From contig JBBBDQ010001617.1 of assembly GCA_037127315.1 (NCBI GenBank), positions 848,501 to 912,500 on the forward strand: a DNA stretch of 64,000 nt, read 5' to 3'. Source of the DNA: Ascarosepion bandense. Taxonomy: Eukaryota; Mollusca; Cephalopoda; Sepiida; Sepiidae. Below, piece after piece: positions 21,713 through 33,345 of the stretch (the first letter of the stretch is position 1; the number at the start of each line of letters is the position of its first letter). A program made the translations under genes and the position numbers. The notes below the pieces were generated by a model that was not told the origin of the DNA, did not search any database, and worked only from the letters and a program-made list of their open reading frames with translations.

Positions 21713-22180
21713 AATTCAGAGAATAATGGAGAGAAAGCGAGAGAGACGGCGACGAAAAATAAGTGAGAGAGAGAGAGAATGAGGTGACCAGTAAGAATAA
21801 AGGAGAGCGAGAGAGAGAGAGAGAGAGAATGAGACGACGAGGATAAATAAAATAGAGAGAGAGAGAGAGACGGTGAGGAAGAATAAGAAAGAGACGGGGA
21901 GAAAGAATAAGAAAGAGGTAGAGAGAGAGAGACATAATGGAAAAATAAGAGAGAGAGAGAGACAGCGAGGAAGAATAAGGGAGAAAGAGAGAGAAAGAGA
22001 CGTCGAGGAAGACTAAGGAAGAGAGAGAGAGAAAAAGAGACGACAAGGAAGAACAATGGAGAGAGAGAGAGAGAGGGAAAGAGATGAAAAGAAAGAATAA
22101 TAAGGAGAATGAGAGAGCGAGAAAGAGACGGCAAAGAATAATAAGAGAGAGAAGGAGAGAGAGCGAAAGGGAGGAACGAA
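21500..22180. repeat. GA-rich (polypurine) tract
   Basis: GAGA runs mixed with GACGACGAGGAAGAATAA-type units. The long Ser/Leu ORFs on the minus strand are artefacts. Confidence 0.93.
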
Positions 22181-22304
22181 AGATTTGAAATAAATGTGAC
22201 AGGATAAAAGATGAAAAAATCTGGAAAAGTTTCGGAGAAAGAAAGGAAAAGAGAAACGCAAGAGAGAAAGAAAAGAGTGTAACAAGGCAGAAAAAAAAGA
22301 GAAG

Positions 22305-22375
22305 CAAAAGAATAAAGAAGGAATGAAAAGAATAAAGAAGGAATGAAAAGAATAAAGAAGGAATGAAAAGAATGA
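22305..22375. repeat. 20-bp tandem repeat
   Basis: AATAAAGAAGGAATGAAAAG is repeated about 3.5 times. Confidence 0.9.
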
Positions 22376-22549
22376 AACTGATTAAGAGAAAGGGCAGGTT
22401 AATCTATGAGAGAGCGAAAGAGAAAAATATGATCAAGAAGATGTAAGGATGTGAAATATATACGAGACGGAGAGAGAGAGCATTTATTTTTTAAGTGCCA
22501 CTTAGATATAGCATAAGGCCGAAAGTATGGGATACCCAGTGAGGATCGA

Positions 22550-22820
22550 ACTCACCCAGTCGGTTAATTGCCATACCTGACAAACGCTTGGGCGATCATG
22601 TCTCTTTCAATCCATGACTGACTAGGTAGAAGGTTTTACCGCAGAAGGTTGCTATTTCTTACTGCGGTAGACCGGTTGCTAATTAAGGCTAAAGAACCCA
22701 GTCAGTTAAGTGCCATACGGGATACACACATTGGCGATCATGTCTCTTTCAATTCATTACTGATTGGGGAGAATATTATTCAGCGGTAGGTTGACATTCT
22801 GCGGTAGACTGGTTGTCAAG
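22550..22820 (-). mobile_element. Two degenerate SINE-A 3' fragments in tandem
   Basis: CAGTCGGTTAATTGCCATACC and CAGTCAGTTAAGTGCCATACG start two successive minus-strand relics at about 22556 and 22699. Just upstream, 22530-22560 has a tRNA T-arm-like GTGAG-TTCGATC-CTCAC on the minus strand. Confidence 0.75.
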
Positions 22821-23215
22821 TTATGCGTGGTTAGCATAAGGTTTATCAGTGCGTAAAGTGAAATTAGCGAAATGAGTTCAAAGTTCAACCTAGTCTACTG
22901 CTTTGACTTTCGCACTAATGTCTAGCGATAGTTTGAATAGCAGCATGACTGAACTCTCGAGCCTGGGTTACCAGCTGGTTTAGGAGAAGCACTACCTTTC
23001 AGTGAAGATTGCGAAGTAGGCAAGGAGAAACCAAGATGTACGTGCGTTCAAGTAATTTCTTGGCAACCTTAGATATTTTTAATCAATTTACCCAAGGTAA
23101 AGCAACAAAGTCTTTAAGACAAAAGAGGTCAGTGAGTTTTAGAGAATATGAAAAACATATGCTATTAAGGAGAAAGAACTATAAGCGAACAAAATTAAAA
23201 TGACACAAAACTAAC
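22821..23215. other. Unassigned sequence
   Basis: A 64-codon ORF (23009-23203) without recognisable domain. It lies next to a minus-strand LINE and may be its flank. Confidence 0.3.
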
Positions 23216-23216
23216 G

Positions 23217-24050
23217 ATTGACATTGTAGTTAAACTTTTGGAGATCAAACTTGACTGGGAAGAAAGGAGCCAGAAGAGAGTTCCACAAGCGATAAATTCG
23301 ATTAAAAAAATCTGTGAGCATAGAACTTACGTTTTCATTAAATCATAGCGGAAAGATAACCAGGAGGATTACAGTGACAGTAAGACACCGAACAAGAGAT
23401 AGGTTCAAAAACAGTATATTAGTATAACAAGAAACAATATATTCAAAGGAAGTGGTAATATAGAAATAAGTAAGTCCGAAGGTATTATTACGCTGCTTAT
23501 TGCCTGAATAGTAGGTGTCGTCAACTGCAGCTAAGTGCCTTCATTAACTGCTCTCCTGCTTTCCAGGAAGTCACGCCGGTAATTACAAATAACAACGAGG
23601 AAGAGTCCATTCCTCGTAAGAGGGCACAATAACAAAAAGAAACAGGGAAGCTACATTATGGCAATGAGGAAGGGACTGAAACTGAGATGCCAGTTCAGGA
23701 ACAATAATAATAACGATTCTTCTTTGGATTATATCATGACTCTTTAAATATATAGAAATAACACCAGACCAGATGTGTCAACATTATTAAAAGCAAGGAC
23801 GAATGGTAGACTTATAAATATGTAAGATAAGTTCTGAGATAAATTGTCTAGCATGACACACGGAACAAAGTTCATAGCTGCATTTGATTCAATATAGTCA
23901 TTTCATTTAATATGATCGGAAAACGTTAACACCAGACGGAGCAAAGTGTCACTCTATGGATGGGTAACACCGTAAAGAAACTAAAGAGAAACATGGAGGA
24001 AATTTGCCAAAATGAATTAATCAAGTGAAACGTGCTTGCTGAATGTACCT
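23217..24050 (-). mobile_element. LINE-X C-terminal region, heavily decayed
   Basis: The minus strand has an RLWNSLLAPFFPVKFDLQ-like segment at 23217-23310. Upstream it matches the plus-strand relic at 27290-27870 over several hundred bases, with many stops. LINE-X is the jockey/CR1-like family whose best segment is at 26395-26841. Confidence 0.7.
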
Positions 24051-24059
24051 GATCAATAA

Positions 24060-24910
24060 AATATCAAAATAAAATCTTCATAAAGGATTTGTCAAATCGA
24101 TTGAATGTTGCTCTTTTTATTGCATAAGCAAATGGTTAATTGTATAAATCAACGCCATTTGTCGAAAAACAGCAAGTATCGGATTTAATCCTGTTACGCA
24201 TTGTTAAACGTCACAGAGTGACGATCATCCCAAACTAGTATAATTTTAACAGCTGCGGTTTCTACAGGATTCTGTCGATAACCATTAACACGTTCAGCAA
24301 ACCGTTAAGAAGCATAAATATTTCGTTCGAACGCTCATGATTTAATTTTACAAATATTCTTCTATGAATTTTGGTTACCACTTTCTTGCTTACACGACTC
24401 AGTGGGATATATTGCAAATTACTTCTGAAACACACGTGCGTCAAGTCTCTGTTATTTTTTAATTAAATATAAATAATCATAGCGACTTGCTAGAAATTGT
24501 TTCTGTCTTGTGGTACTGAGCAATGGGGACGCTGAGGTTCCATATTGTACGAATATCCTACGTACTTTTAAATATGAATGTATTAAAGAAAACCTTTTAA
24601 ACATTTGTTGATTAAATAATAGGATACAAACTGTGTTTACTATGGAATCTATCACGTTATCAATGAGAAACGAAACATTATTGCTCATTAAAGAAGAAGT
24701 TCTATACTGAAGATTGTTCCACAGGACAATAGCCTCGTGAAATAAAACGTTGGTCCGTGAATTTTGTTACATAATATCTATTGCACTACCCTGGGTCGGA
24801 TAGTGCAGTAGCTGAGCAGTACTAAATAGTATACAACGAGATATCCTGAGGTGCACGAAATGAGAACAGTGTACCTCGTAAATTAAATAAAACGTTGATA
24901 ATAAAACAAA
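24060..24910. other. Unassigned sequence
   Basis: Two short minus ORFs (24262-24444 and 24452-24688) have no recognisable domain. No known repeat. Confidence 0.3.
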
Positions 24911-24914
24911 GATT

Positions 24915-25280
24915 ATGGCAATATTGCAAGTTAAGTGTAAATTTTCTCACGCTTCCCGCCTGTGGAACTCCCTTCCATATACTTGCATACCTGACGGCTA
25001 CAACATCCAGGAATTTAAATTGCAAAGTCAATTTCCATCTTTTATCCACCTAACTCCAGCCCTTTCTACATCACCCCGCGTATCTTGTTCTTTTCCTTTC
25101 TCTCTACCTTCGTAACTGTCTTCACTCCTGTGTTCATATCCTTCTCTTGTCCTTTCTCTTTCAACCCCCGTAGCTGGTTCGTCTTTCGCTTCACTCTCTG
25201 CCTAAAACTTTAACTCCCTTATGTAGCCCCCTGCACATCAGTGGCGTTATCGCCTTGCTTGGGAATGAAATGATTAAAAA
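24915..25280 (+). mobile_element. LINE-X 3' end (C-terminus and 3' UTR)
   Basis: Encodes FSHASRLWNSLPYTCIPDG and then a 3' UTR ending GTAGCCCCCTGCACATCAGTGG ... ATGATTAAAAAA, the tail shared with SINE-B. Confidence 0.85.
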
Positions 25281-25289
25281 AATAGATTC

Positions 25290-25900
25290 TAGTCCCAGGA
25301 ATAATGACACCATCCCTCAGCATCCTTTTGTAGAACCACATTTCAATTGCTTCAAGTTTTTCCTTCATCTTTTATGATATTGTCCAGCATTTACTGCCAT
25401 ATTGAAGAACTGACATCACATAGCAATCTTGTATTCTCTTCTTTGTTTCTAGCGAAATTTTCCTGTCTCTTAATACTCCGCTCAGTTTCTGGAATGCATC
25501 CTTGTGATTTTTTTTATATCAGGAATATAAATGTATAAAAACTGCTGTAACCAAAAAGTGAGGGGTCAGTTTATATATTGATTGTAATATGGAACAGATC
25601 CCACACTTTATATCCAGTATGCTTCTGTAGAACCACATTTCAGTTGCTTCAAGTTTTTCCTTTCATCTTTGATGATATTGTCCAGCATTCACTGCCATAT
25701 TGAAGAACTGACAGCTCATAGCAATCGAGTACTCTCTTTGTTTCTAGCGAAATTCTCCTGTTTCTTAATACTTTACTCAACTTCCCGAATGCTTCCTTCG
25801 CTATGCCAATTCTCTGTGTCGCACTTCCGTCTTCTGTTATAACACTTCCCAGCGAGCATCTCACGGGTCCATAAAAGAGCGTTTGCATATTTTCTGTACG
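25290..25900 (-). mobile_element. LINE-R fragments, two overlapping relics
   Basis: The minus strand at 25649-25906 encodes IGIAKEAFGKLSKVLRNRRI and YGSECWTISSKMK; a second relic of the same segment is at 25300-25520. A MITE-X-like stretch separates them (25559-25605). Confidence 0.85.
25559..25608. repeat. MITE-X-like short inverted element
   Basis: GAGGGGTCAGTTTATATATTG and AACAGATCCCACACTTTATATCC match the element ends at 35015-35082 and 63551-63612. Confidence 0.6.
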
Positions 25901-25929
25901 AATCAAAGATTGGAATAAGGTTATATTTT

Positions 25930-26340
25930 CTGACCTTCAGAGGTCATCTATTTAAAGAGTAGCTTAAAATTAGTGTATCGAGGCAGCAGATAATTTTTTA
26001 AACACATACTGTTAAATATAACCATTAAATCCAAATAACCCACACTTGAAATCACGTTTAAATCTGGTCATAACACATTACATTGCATTTAAATATGTGG
26101 TTCTGTTATCATTTCAAGCACGCGGTGTGACGTCATAGAACCGCATTACAAATTTACGAACTGCGTTTGCTATTTTTGGTAACTGTTATTGTTGCTTAGC
26201 AAAGTTTTATGTCAACACAAGATAAAATCGTCGCTGATGGTGGATATTTTTATGTTAACATCCTTGTAACCTCTTTGAAGATGGCTCATGTGAGCCGAAA
26301 GCTTAGAACCAACTTAATAAAAAATTAACCAAATGTTGGA
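25930..26340 (+). mobile_element. Penelope-like element 3' repeat, copy 1
   Basis: About 400 bp shared with 38180-38540 and 53450-53830. It contains CTTTGAAGATGGCTCATGTG and AGCCGAAAGCTTAGAAC, a hairpin flanked by a CTGAAGA-like and a GAAA motif. Copy 3 follows a GIY-YIG coding remnant, which ties the repeat to Penelope-like elements. Confidence 0.65.
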
Positions 26341-26935
26341 GAATTTTTGTCTTTATTTCCTCCTGAAATTAAAGCTAAAATACGACATTTAGAACGGCTC
26401 ATGATTAAACATAATAGACATTCATTGTCTTTTATATTTAACATTATATCTCACCGGCAGGACGTGGATTCCCGATGCCTCTTCTATAAATATTTTCACG
26501 ACTTCTGCTCCGATGAACTAAGATCACTGGTTCTCCCTAGGTATGAATTTACACGAACTACTAGATTAGTAACTAGGTCCCACCCTTTTACAGTGAAACC
26601 GATTAAGTGTAACCGCAATTTCTACGCTAACAGCTTCTTTTCACGCACTTCCCACCTGTGGAATTCCCTTCCATATACTTGCTTTCCCGACAGCTACAAT
26701 CTCCAGGAATTTAAATGTATAGATATCTCCTATCACACTAACTCGCACCCATTCTCACAAGCTCTTTTTCCATCTACTCCACCCACATCCTCGGTATCCT
26801 CATCCATCTATTACCATCCCCCTCACATTTCCTATAACTAACCCCTCTTTCTCATCACTTTCCCCTATGTAACCCCCTGCCCAACAGTGGCAATAGAATG
26901 CCTTGCTTGGGGTGAGATAATTAAAAAAAAAAGAC
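26341..26935 (+). mobile_element. LINE-X 3' portion with readable C-terminal ORF
   Basis: ORF 26347-26841 carries the conserved LINE C-terminus: DVDSRCLFYKYFHDFCSDEL, TRTTRLVTRSHPFTVK and FFSRTSHLWNSLPYTCF. A 3' UTR ends with CCCCCTGCCCAACAGTGG and GGGGTGAGATAATTAAAAAA. The first ~20 codons come from the preceding Penelope-like repeat. The RT is missing. This is the best-preserved LINE-X piece here. Confidence 0.88.
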
Positions 26936-26939
26936 ATTA

Positions 26940-27290
26940 ATACGGAAAGTGGGATTAGTGACTTGAATTAAAAAATTCCTCTGATTTCAAAAGCAGTTGA
27001 GTGTATGGCTATCAAGGCCGCCCTGTAAAAACAACTACTTGCTACTGAAACCACAGCAGAACCATCTAGCGTTATGAGGCAGGATCCCCAAGCAATGGTG
27101 TCTAGACTATTAAACAACCAACCTATCCATGTGAGCACTGACACAAATATATTTCAAGTGTCGAATGAGACGAATTTACTATCCAGTTCTCCACGTAGAA
27201 ACTTTAAAATGTTTACCAGGCTTAACTTGAGCTGGTCCAGGCCATGGTTGAGTGATCTTCGAAATTAAAAGTTGTTCTGATGATCAGAAA
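26940..27290. other. Unassigned sequence
   Basis: A 64-codon ORF at 27074-27268 has no recognisable domain. Confidence 0.3.
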
Positions 27291-27870
27291 TAGGAAGCAC
27301 GTCTCATTTGATTAATTCCTTTTGACAAAGTTCCTCCATGTTTCTCTTTAGTTATTTCATGATGCTAACCACCAGGAGAGTATCTCATTGCTCCTTTTTG
27401 TGTTAACGTTTTCCGCTCATGAGTCGTGAAAAAACTATATTTAATCAAATGCAGCTATGAACGTTTCCCTGCGTCATGCTACACACCTTTTCTCGACAGA
27501 ATCTATCTTACATATTTATAAGTCTACCATTCGTTTTTGCTTTGAATAATACTTTCACAGATGGTCCAGTGCTTCTGCTATATCTTTAGAGATTCTTGAT
27601 AAAATCAGAAAAAGAATCTCCAATATTATTGTTCTTGTTCTGGCATCTAGGCTTCAGTCCCTCTCTCATCGCCATAACGTAGCTTCCTTGCTCCTTTTCT
27701 ATAAGTAACGTCAGGGTAATTCTTCTGATGATCTTTCCGCTATGCTAACAGATTTTTCTATCGAATTTCTCGCTTGTGGAACTCTCGTCTTCTGGCTTCT
27801 CAGCCAACTTTGATCTTCAAAAATCTAATTGCAATGTTAGTCGTTAGCTTATGTCTTCTTAATTCTTGTT
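27290..27870 (+). mobile_element. LINE-X relic
   Basis: Broken frames give LASRLQSLSHRHNVASLLLFYK and other C-terminal pieces; alignable with the minus-strand relic at 23217-24050. Confidence 0.7.
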
Positions 27871-27874
27871 TGCT

Positions 27875-28200
27875 TTTTAATCTCTCTCCTTAACCCTGGA
27901 ACACTAACTACCAGCTAAAGTTACACCACTACTAACCATGGATGTATCATACCCGATTTTGAAAATATATATAAAAAAAAAATATTAGACATAAATCTTT
28001 ACTTGAAATATTTTACATGCAGGCACTTCAAAACTTCTAATTTAGGTAACATTAATAGGAACTGAAAAACATTATTTCGGTAAGAAAATCAGGTCTTGAA
28101 AATTTAATTAAATTGTAATTAAAATGGCGTCATTTGCGATGGGTACTATATATTCATGGTTAGTGATCTCGGCTTAATAGTACGTCTCTCATATTCTCTT
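27875..28200. other. Unassigned AT-rich sequence
   Basis: Nothing recognised. Confidence 0.3.
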
Positions 28201-28206
28201 ACATCC

Positions 28207-28516
28207 AGTCAGTCAGTTGAGTGCCATACGTGATACACGCTTGGGCAATCATGTCTCGACAGAGACATGACTGACTGGGCAGAAGATTATCCCGCAGTAG
28301 GTTGCCATTGCTTTCTGCGGTAGACTGGTTGCCGACCAAGGTTATAGAATCCAATCTGTCCTATTATTTAACCCATAACTGGAGGGAAGAGGTGAATTAA
28401 TACCTTTCCCAAGGGTATTTGCGCGTAAGTGAATGCAATGAATTCCGCTGGAATTCGAACTCGGCTACCCGATTTCTCGTTCCGAGCCGATATCCAATGC
28501 ACCACAACGCACATCC
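28207..28516 (-). mobile_element. SINE-A, full length
   Basis: Minus-strand copy from the CAGTCAGTTGAGTGCC tail to the GGATGTGCGTTGTGGTGCA 5' end, with both promoter boxes. Confidence 0.94.
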
Positions 28517-28689
28517 TGTAATCCAGTAATTTAGTTATAAACTATGACAAACGCAACTCCAGAGGAAAAAGAAATACATATTATCTTCGCTGTTTGTAGT
28601 CTGGCCTATGGCTATATTTATTGAGCTTTTCCATAATAATGGAAATCTTGAGTGTACGATTTTTTTAAAACCATAGGATGGAAAATGTG

Positions 28690-28990
28690 ACACCGAAATC
28701 CTAAAACTAAGCAAAGTTCTAAGACACAGAAAAGTGCGCTGAACTGCGATGTGAATAGCACTCTTCTTATGAGTGAATGCTGGACAATTTGCTAACAGAT
28801 CAAGTGAACACTGGAGAAGTGGGATTCTACAGAGGGATGCAGAGAATGTCATGGAAAGAACATGTAAGCAACGAGGAAGTCTTAAGGAAAATGAAAACAG
28901 AACAGACATTTATACTCAGAGTAAGAAAGAGAATTGATGAAGGACAACTTAAAGAATTTGACACTCAAAGAACATTCTGACTGCAAAAAG
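28690..28990 (+). mobile_element. LINE-R C-terminal fragment
   Basis: Encodes VGFYRGMQRMSWKEHVSNEE and RKMKTEQTFILRVRKR in ORF 28777-28980. Confidence 0.82.
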
Positions 28991-29073
28991 ACCAATATTA
29001 GGCAGCGGTTATTTCCTGACTAGCTTCTTTAAATGATTGAAGAACGGCGAGTGAAAATGGGAAAGAAGAACTA

Positions 29074-29590
29074 TCTAAATATAAACTTATTTATAAATGG
29101 AACTTTGTCTGTGTGTGTGTGCGCGCGTCCGTTGCCTACAGACTCCGAAACGGCTGAACTGATTTTCTTGAAAATTTACACAGTTGTACTATAAGCGTCG
29201 GCGAGTGTTCTTAGCTAGGTTTTGTGTAGCGGTACCCTCAATAAATATTGAAAATCGATAATCGAAAAAATCGGGTTATAGAAGGAATGGTCCGATTTTA
29301 ATCAAATTTGATACACTCATAGACAAAGACATAAGAAACGATATTCAAAAGTTTCAAGGTTGCAGTTCTTACAATAGTGCAGAATATCGATAATATATAT
29401 ATATATAAGGCAGAATGTTTGTGTGTGTGTCTGTTTATCTGTCTGTATGTCCTTTATACAAATCCACAATTTTTATCCGATTCTCAACAAACTTCACACA
29501 AATATTCTTCAGGCTGAGTCTGAGATCCAGGACCATGGATTAGTTTTAAAGCTTTCATTACACCCGAGCAACACTGGGCTATACTGCTAG
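29074..29590 (+). mobile_element. Non-autonomous Helitron
   Basis: Starts TCTAAATATAAAC after an A (29073) and ends ACCCGAGCAACACTGGG...CTAG at 29587-29590, followed by T. The 5' TC, the 3' hairpin, CTAG and insertion between A and T are Helitron hallmarks. No Rep/helicase is encoded. A longer relative lies at 51071-51806. Confidence 0.88.
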
Positions 29591-29594
29591 TTAC

Positions 29595-29945
29595 TATCAT
29601 AATAGGAAGTTGTTGAACGTCATGATCACCCACATACTAAAAGAACACGCATAATTAAAATAGAATATGTTAGTTTATGATTCGTAAATCTTTAATGATT
29701 TGCTGATCGTAGATCGAACTGGTATTCTATTAAAGAAAAAATACAAGACATCGGTCTTTATTGCTTCATATTTGGTTTGAAACCGTGAAGCAAGTCTACT
29801 TCTCTTTTCGGTTTTTCATGTCTTTTTGACATTAAATGTGTATATCTTATCATGTTTTCTTTCTTGGCATAACTAATCATTTAACTTCATATAATGACTG
29901 ACTTTTTTTTCATTCCTTTCAGCGAACAGCGAGCTGCAATGACTA
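29595..29945. other. Unassigned AT-rich sequence
   Basis: Nothing recognised. Confidence 0.3.
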
Positions 29946-29950
29946 ATATA

Positions 29951-30660
29951 CAGGGTGTGATCGACAAATTGTCGCCTAAATTACGCAAAAATGAAAATAA
30001 CATTTTAACAGATATATTTACCAAAATTGCACAAAAATATTTTAAAATACTAAAGAGTAAATATATTCAATAAAATCGACATTGGCTCCAGACACCATTT
30101 CCAGATGATTTTGGAATCTTCTGAAAACTTGGATGGTTTCCTTGATTAAGTAGGTGAATGCTGCTATATTCCTAATCTTCAGCTCATCTTTGGTGTTATG
30201 AGGAGTTTAGTTGGTCTCTCGCTCAGTTGTGCCCAACACATAATAACCAAGGGGATTGCACTCTGGGGCAAATGTAAGGGGAGATGTGGTCGCAGAAATT
30301 GTCTGTTAGCCATAATTTGGTTTTCCTGCTTGTGTGGCATGACGCAGAGTCCTGTTACCAGACATAGGGTCTTACAGCAGTCACCCTCTTGACCCAGGGC
30401 AGCACTACCTATTCAACTTGACGCAGGCCTCTGCGTTGAGTCTGAGGATTTGTAGAACGTTGAATGGAGGCATAATGTCGCCATCAATAGTGATCACTCC
30501 AAACATCATGATATTGAATGGATATATCCAACTTTCAAATTTCATTGCACGATTATCATATTGACACAAAAATACTCTGTAAAATTGGTATTGAAGCTTC
30601 TGGCGCGAATTCCAAGCAGTACAGCATATCAAACTTCAAATTTCTTGCATCATGGCGCTC
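29951..30660 (-). mobile_element. Mariner/Tc-type transposase pseudogene
   Basis: Minus-strand frames give MMFGVITIDGDIMPPF, a PxCNPLGYYVLG segment equivalent to the SPDLNPLDYYVW catalytic motif, ETNxTPHNTKDELK and the C-terminal FRRFQNHLEMVSGANVDFIE. Stops and frameshifts break the frame, and the final catalytic D is replaced in LGYYV. A terminal-repeat-like CAGGGTGTGATCGACAAATT begins at 29954. The N-terminal DNA-binding part was not found. Confidence 0.85.
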
Positions 30661-30664
30661 TTTT

Positions 30665-31470
30665 TATCACAAACGGTGCCCAAATAACCTTATTATACTG
30701 CACAGTCAACAAAAATTAAAAATACAAACAACGCGCATGTGCAAAGTTAGAAATATAAAATGGCGGGAAGCTACCCATCGTATCTCGTATCTATGTCTTT
30801 TGAATATACGACATAAATAACATTCAAGCAAGCAAACTCCTTTTTTTAATACTGGATCTAATCCATCCATTATTGTTGTTTCAGATTCTATAAATAAATC
30901 GGTTCCTCTCATTATCTTTGCTGTCCTCTGGCCAAAATGTTGAATACGCAAAATGCACAAATAAATAAGCGGGCGCATTGATTTCGTACCGAGTTATTCC
31001 CTAAATTGGTGGATATAATTAAGACAACCAACAGAGATAACTTACAAAATTTGTTCAAGGAACATAACACATTTTCATCGTGTATTTTTATACAATGGAA
31101 ATAAAATACATGTAACGAAAATCGATTTTAAAATCAATTATTGCTCCCTGCTATTGTAAAAGCAAATTTTCAAAAATCACACATTCCGAGAATAGAAATA
31201 TGTATGAGACATAATGGAAAAAATTATGTAGTTGTTAGAACAGTCCATTACTGTAGAAAAAGGTGGAGAGCACCCCAACAGTTTGATGAATCCCAGCATT
31301 TGAATTTGTGTAGGATTTACTTTTCTTTCTATTCCATCTTCGATTGTCTTTGAGGTAGTGTTAACGATCTTAGTATTAGGGAAAACTAATTTCTTTTTGA
31401 AGTTTTTTAGTGTTCGAGCGTAGGATTATGAATTTTATGTAATTTTTGTTAAAAGTGTTATTGTTCATTT
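30665..31470. other. Unassigned sequence
   Basis: ORFs at 30706-30978 (minus) and 31141-31353 (plus) have no recognisable domain; part may be the rest of the mariner element. Confidence 0.3.
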
Positions 31471-31474
31471 TAAA

Positions 31475-31535
31475 GTGTGTGTGTGTGTGTGTGTGTGTGT
31501 GGATAGATAGCTAGATAGATAGATAGATAGAACGC
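31475..31535. repeat. (TG)n and (GATA)n microsatellites
   Basis: A GT run followed by AGATAGATAG units. Confidence 0.95.
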
Positions 31536-31692
31536 GAAAGAAATATATAGAAAGCGTGAATATAGAAATTAACACTGCAATATATATATATATTCACATT
31601 CGAACCAACCAGACTACAACGTTGATGACGTTAATCTTGATCTGCAGAAGAAAAAAAAAAAAAAAAAATAATAAAATGCAAGGAGAAGAGAT

Positions 31693-31767
31693 CAGTCAGT
31701 CAGTTAAGTGCCATACGTGATACACGCTTGGGCGATCATGTCTCGAAAGAGACATGACTGACTGTTT
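31693..31767 (-). mobile_element. SINE-A 3' end only
   Basis: Tail motif CAGTCAGTTAAGTGCCATACG and the TCTCGAAAGAGACATGACTG stem, then unrelated sequence. Confidence 0.88.
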
Positions 31768-32280
31768 ATCTGTTTATCTATATTTTTAATGCAACTATAA
31801 GTAACCATGACATTGTTTTTGAGAATTGGATTACTTCTAACAAGAGAAAGATAAGATTTAACAAGCACATGTTGTCTTTAAACAACAGCAAATATAGCAA
31901 AGTACTGCTTTATCCATACATTATTGGAAATTATAAAACAAAGATAAAAACCCTGTGGTTATCTGGAGTATCGTAACTAAGTCCAAACATAAATGTCATC
32001 TATGCCTTTTAGAAAAACTTGTCATCTTTAACCATATCAAGAATTCAAATTTCCTTAATAAATGATTTAATGACCACATGCTGTCATAGAAAAAAATACT
32101 TACTTAAATTTTTAGACCCAGATTGATATAGATCCTGCTTTACGTTTGCCTATTCCTTTCTTTCTTTTTTTCTTTCTTTCTTTCTTTTACCCACAATATT
32201 ACTTTTAACAATTATGAATTAAACCCTTTAATATATTATTTTAATATTATTATTTTGTGTGTGTGTTACGCTCTCACACC
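31768..32280. other. Unassigned AT-rich sequence
   Basis: A TTTCTTTC run at 32157-32188; nothing else recognised. Confidence 0.3.
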
Positions 32281-32282
32281 CT

Positions 32283-32745
32283 GATTGAGCACTCTAGAAG
32301 AAAGGTAGACTTTGAAAAACAGTAGCCACTCTAGCGTGTACGCATCGCTCACTCAGTAAAATGAATTAGAGCACTCTAGCTATTGGGCGCGTAATATGAT
32401 ATGCACTAAAAAGTCTGCCTACTGCCACCGAACGCCCATAGACCAGGGGTAGAGTCGCCGACTGATGCCAATTCGGTCGGGTTTCGAGCCTGGGTTATGT
32501 AGTAATCGGAGTCTAACCGTACTGATGAACTGTGATAAAGATCTGTCTTCGGATGACTATATATATAGTCATCCGAAGACAGATCTTTATCACAGCTCAT
32601 CAGTACGGTTAGACTCCGATTGCTTTTTTACCCAGGATTGAAACCTGACAGAAATGGCGTCAGTCAGCGACTCTACCCCTGGGCTATGGGCGTTCGGTGG
32701 AAGTAGGCAGACTTTTTAGCGCATATCATTATACGCGCCCAATAT
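32283..32745. mobile_element. Inverted pair of ribozyme-SINE (SINE-D) copies
   Basis: Two SINE-D copies face tail to tail around GACTATATATATAGTC (32558-32573), giving a palindrome with ~175-bp arms. Each arm has the tRNA-like head (CCATAG(A/C)CCAGGGGTAGAGTCG and GGTTTC(G/A)A(G/T)CCTGGGT). Both arms lack the same ~9 bases of the hammerhead (the CAGCGAAAC segment), so neither can cleave. Sharing the deletion suggests that one arm was copied from the other. Confidence 0.88.
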
Positions 32746-32752
32746 ATATATA

Positions 32753-32890
32753 TAGTACTGTGCAAAAGTATTAGGACAAGAACTATTTTATCTTTTATGA
32801 GGCATCAAAATAAAGTTTAAAATTACCCCTGTCCTAACATTTTTGCATACTACCAGTAGTGTGCAAAAGTATTAAGACAGGGGTGATTTT
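32753..32890. mobile_element. Tc1/mariner-type MITE
   Basis: TAGTACTGTGCAAAAGTATT at the left and GTCCTAACATTTTTGCATAC at the right form inverted ends ~100 bp apart; a further TGTGCAAAAGTATTAAGACAG copy follows at 32861. The end sequence resembles Tc1-like inverted repeats, from memory. Confidence 0.55.
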
Positions 32891-33016
32891 CCTAAAACCC
32901 TCACTGAAATTCAAATACAGGATGATAAGCTAAGTAAATTGCTAATAAATATTGATTATTTAAAATTAGGTGTAAAAGAAATGTATTGAAAAGAAGTTAT
33001 ATTTTTTCCTATTTTC

Positions 33017-33095
33017 TGTGGGGATCAGTTTAGTACTTCATAACAATAGAAAACCGACCCCCCCCCACTTTATGACCAGTAGAAGCCTTAATCAT
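33017..33095. repeat. MITE-X copy
   Basis: GGGGATCAGTTTAGTACTTC and CCCCACTTTATGACCAGTAG match the spacer element at 35015-35082 almost base for base. Confidence 0.75.
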
Positions 33096-33114
33096 GATTC
33101 CAACTATTATATTC

Positions 33115-33345
33115 AGTCAGTCAGTTAAATGCCATTCATGATACATGCTTTAGGTGATCATGTCTTGAAAGAAGATTATCCTGCAGTAGGTTGCCATTGT
33201 TTTATGTGGTAGACTGGTTGCCAGTCAAGGCTGTAGAAACCAATCTGTTCTATTATTTAACCCATAGCTGGAAGGAAGAAACGGATTAATGCCTTTCCTA
33301 ATGGTATTCGTGCGTAAGTAAAGGCAAAGAATTAAACTTTGCCAA
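33115..33345 (-). mobile_element. SINE-A, decayed
   Basis: Minus-strand body and tail with many substitutions; the tRNA head is lost. Confidence 0.88.

Noticed and set aside
21331..22307. Two long minus-strand Ser/Leu ORFs (267 and 276 codons)
   Set aside because: Reverse reading of GA-rich repeat; no conserved motif.
22530..22560. tRNA gene from the T-arm-like GTGAG-TTCGATC-CTCAC
   Set aside because: No matching D or anticodon arm at the right distance.
26341..26841. Host gene call for the 164-codon ORF
   Set aside because: The sequence is the C-terminus of a LINE, and related broken copies occur at several other places in the window.
27271..27290. CTGATGATCAGAAATAGG as a hammerhead core
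   Set aside because: No room for a stem II between CTGATGA and GAAA.
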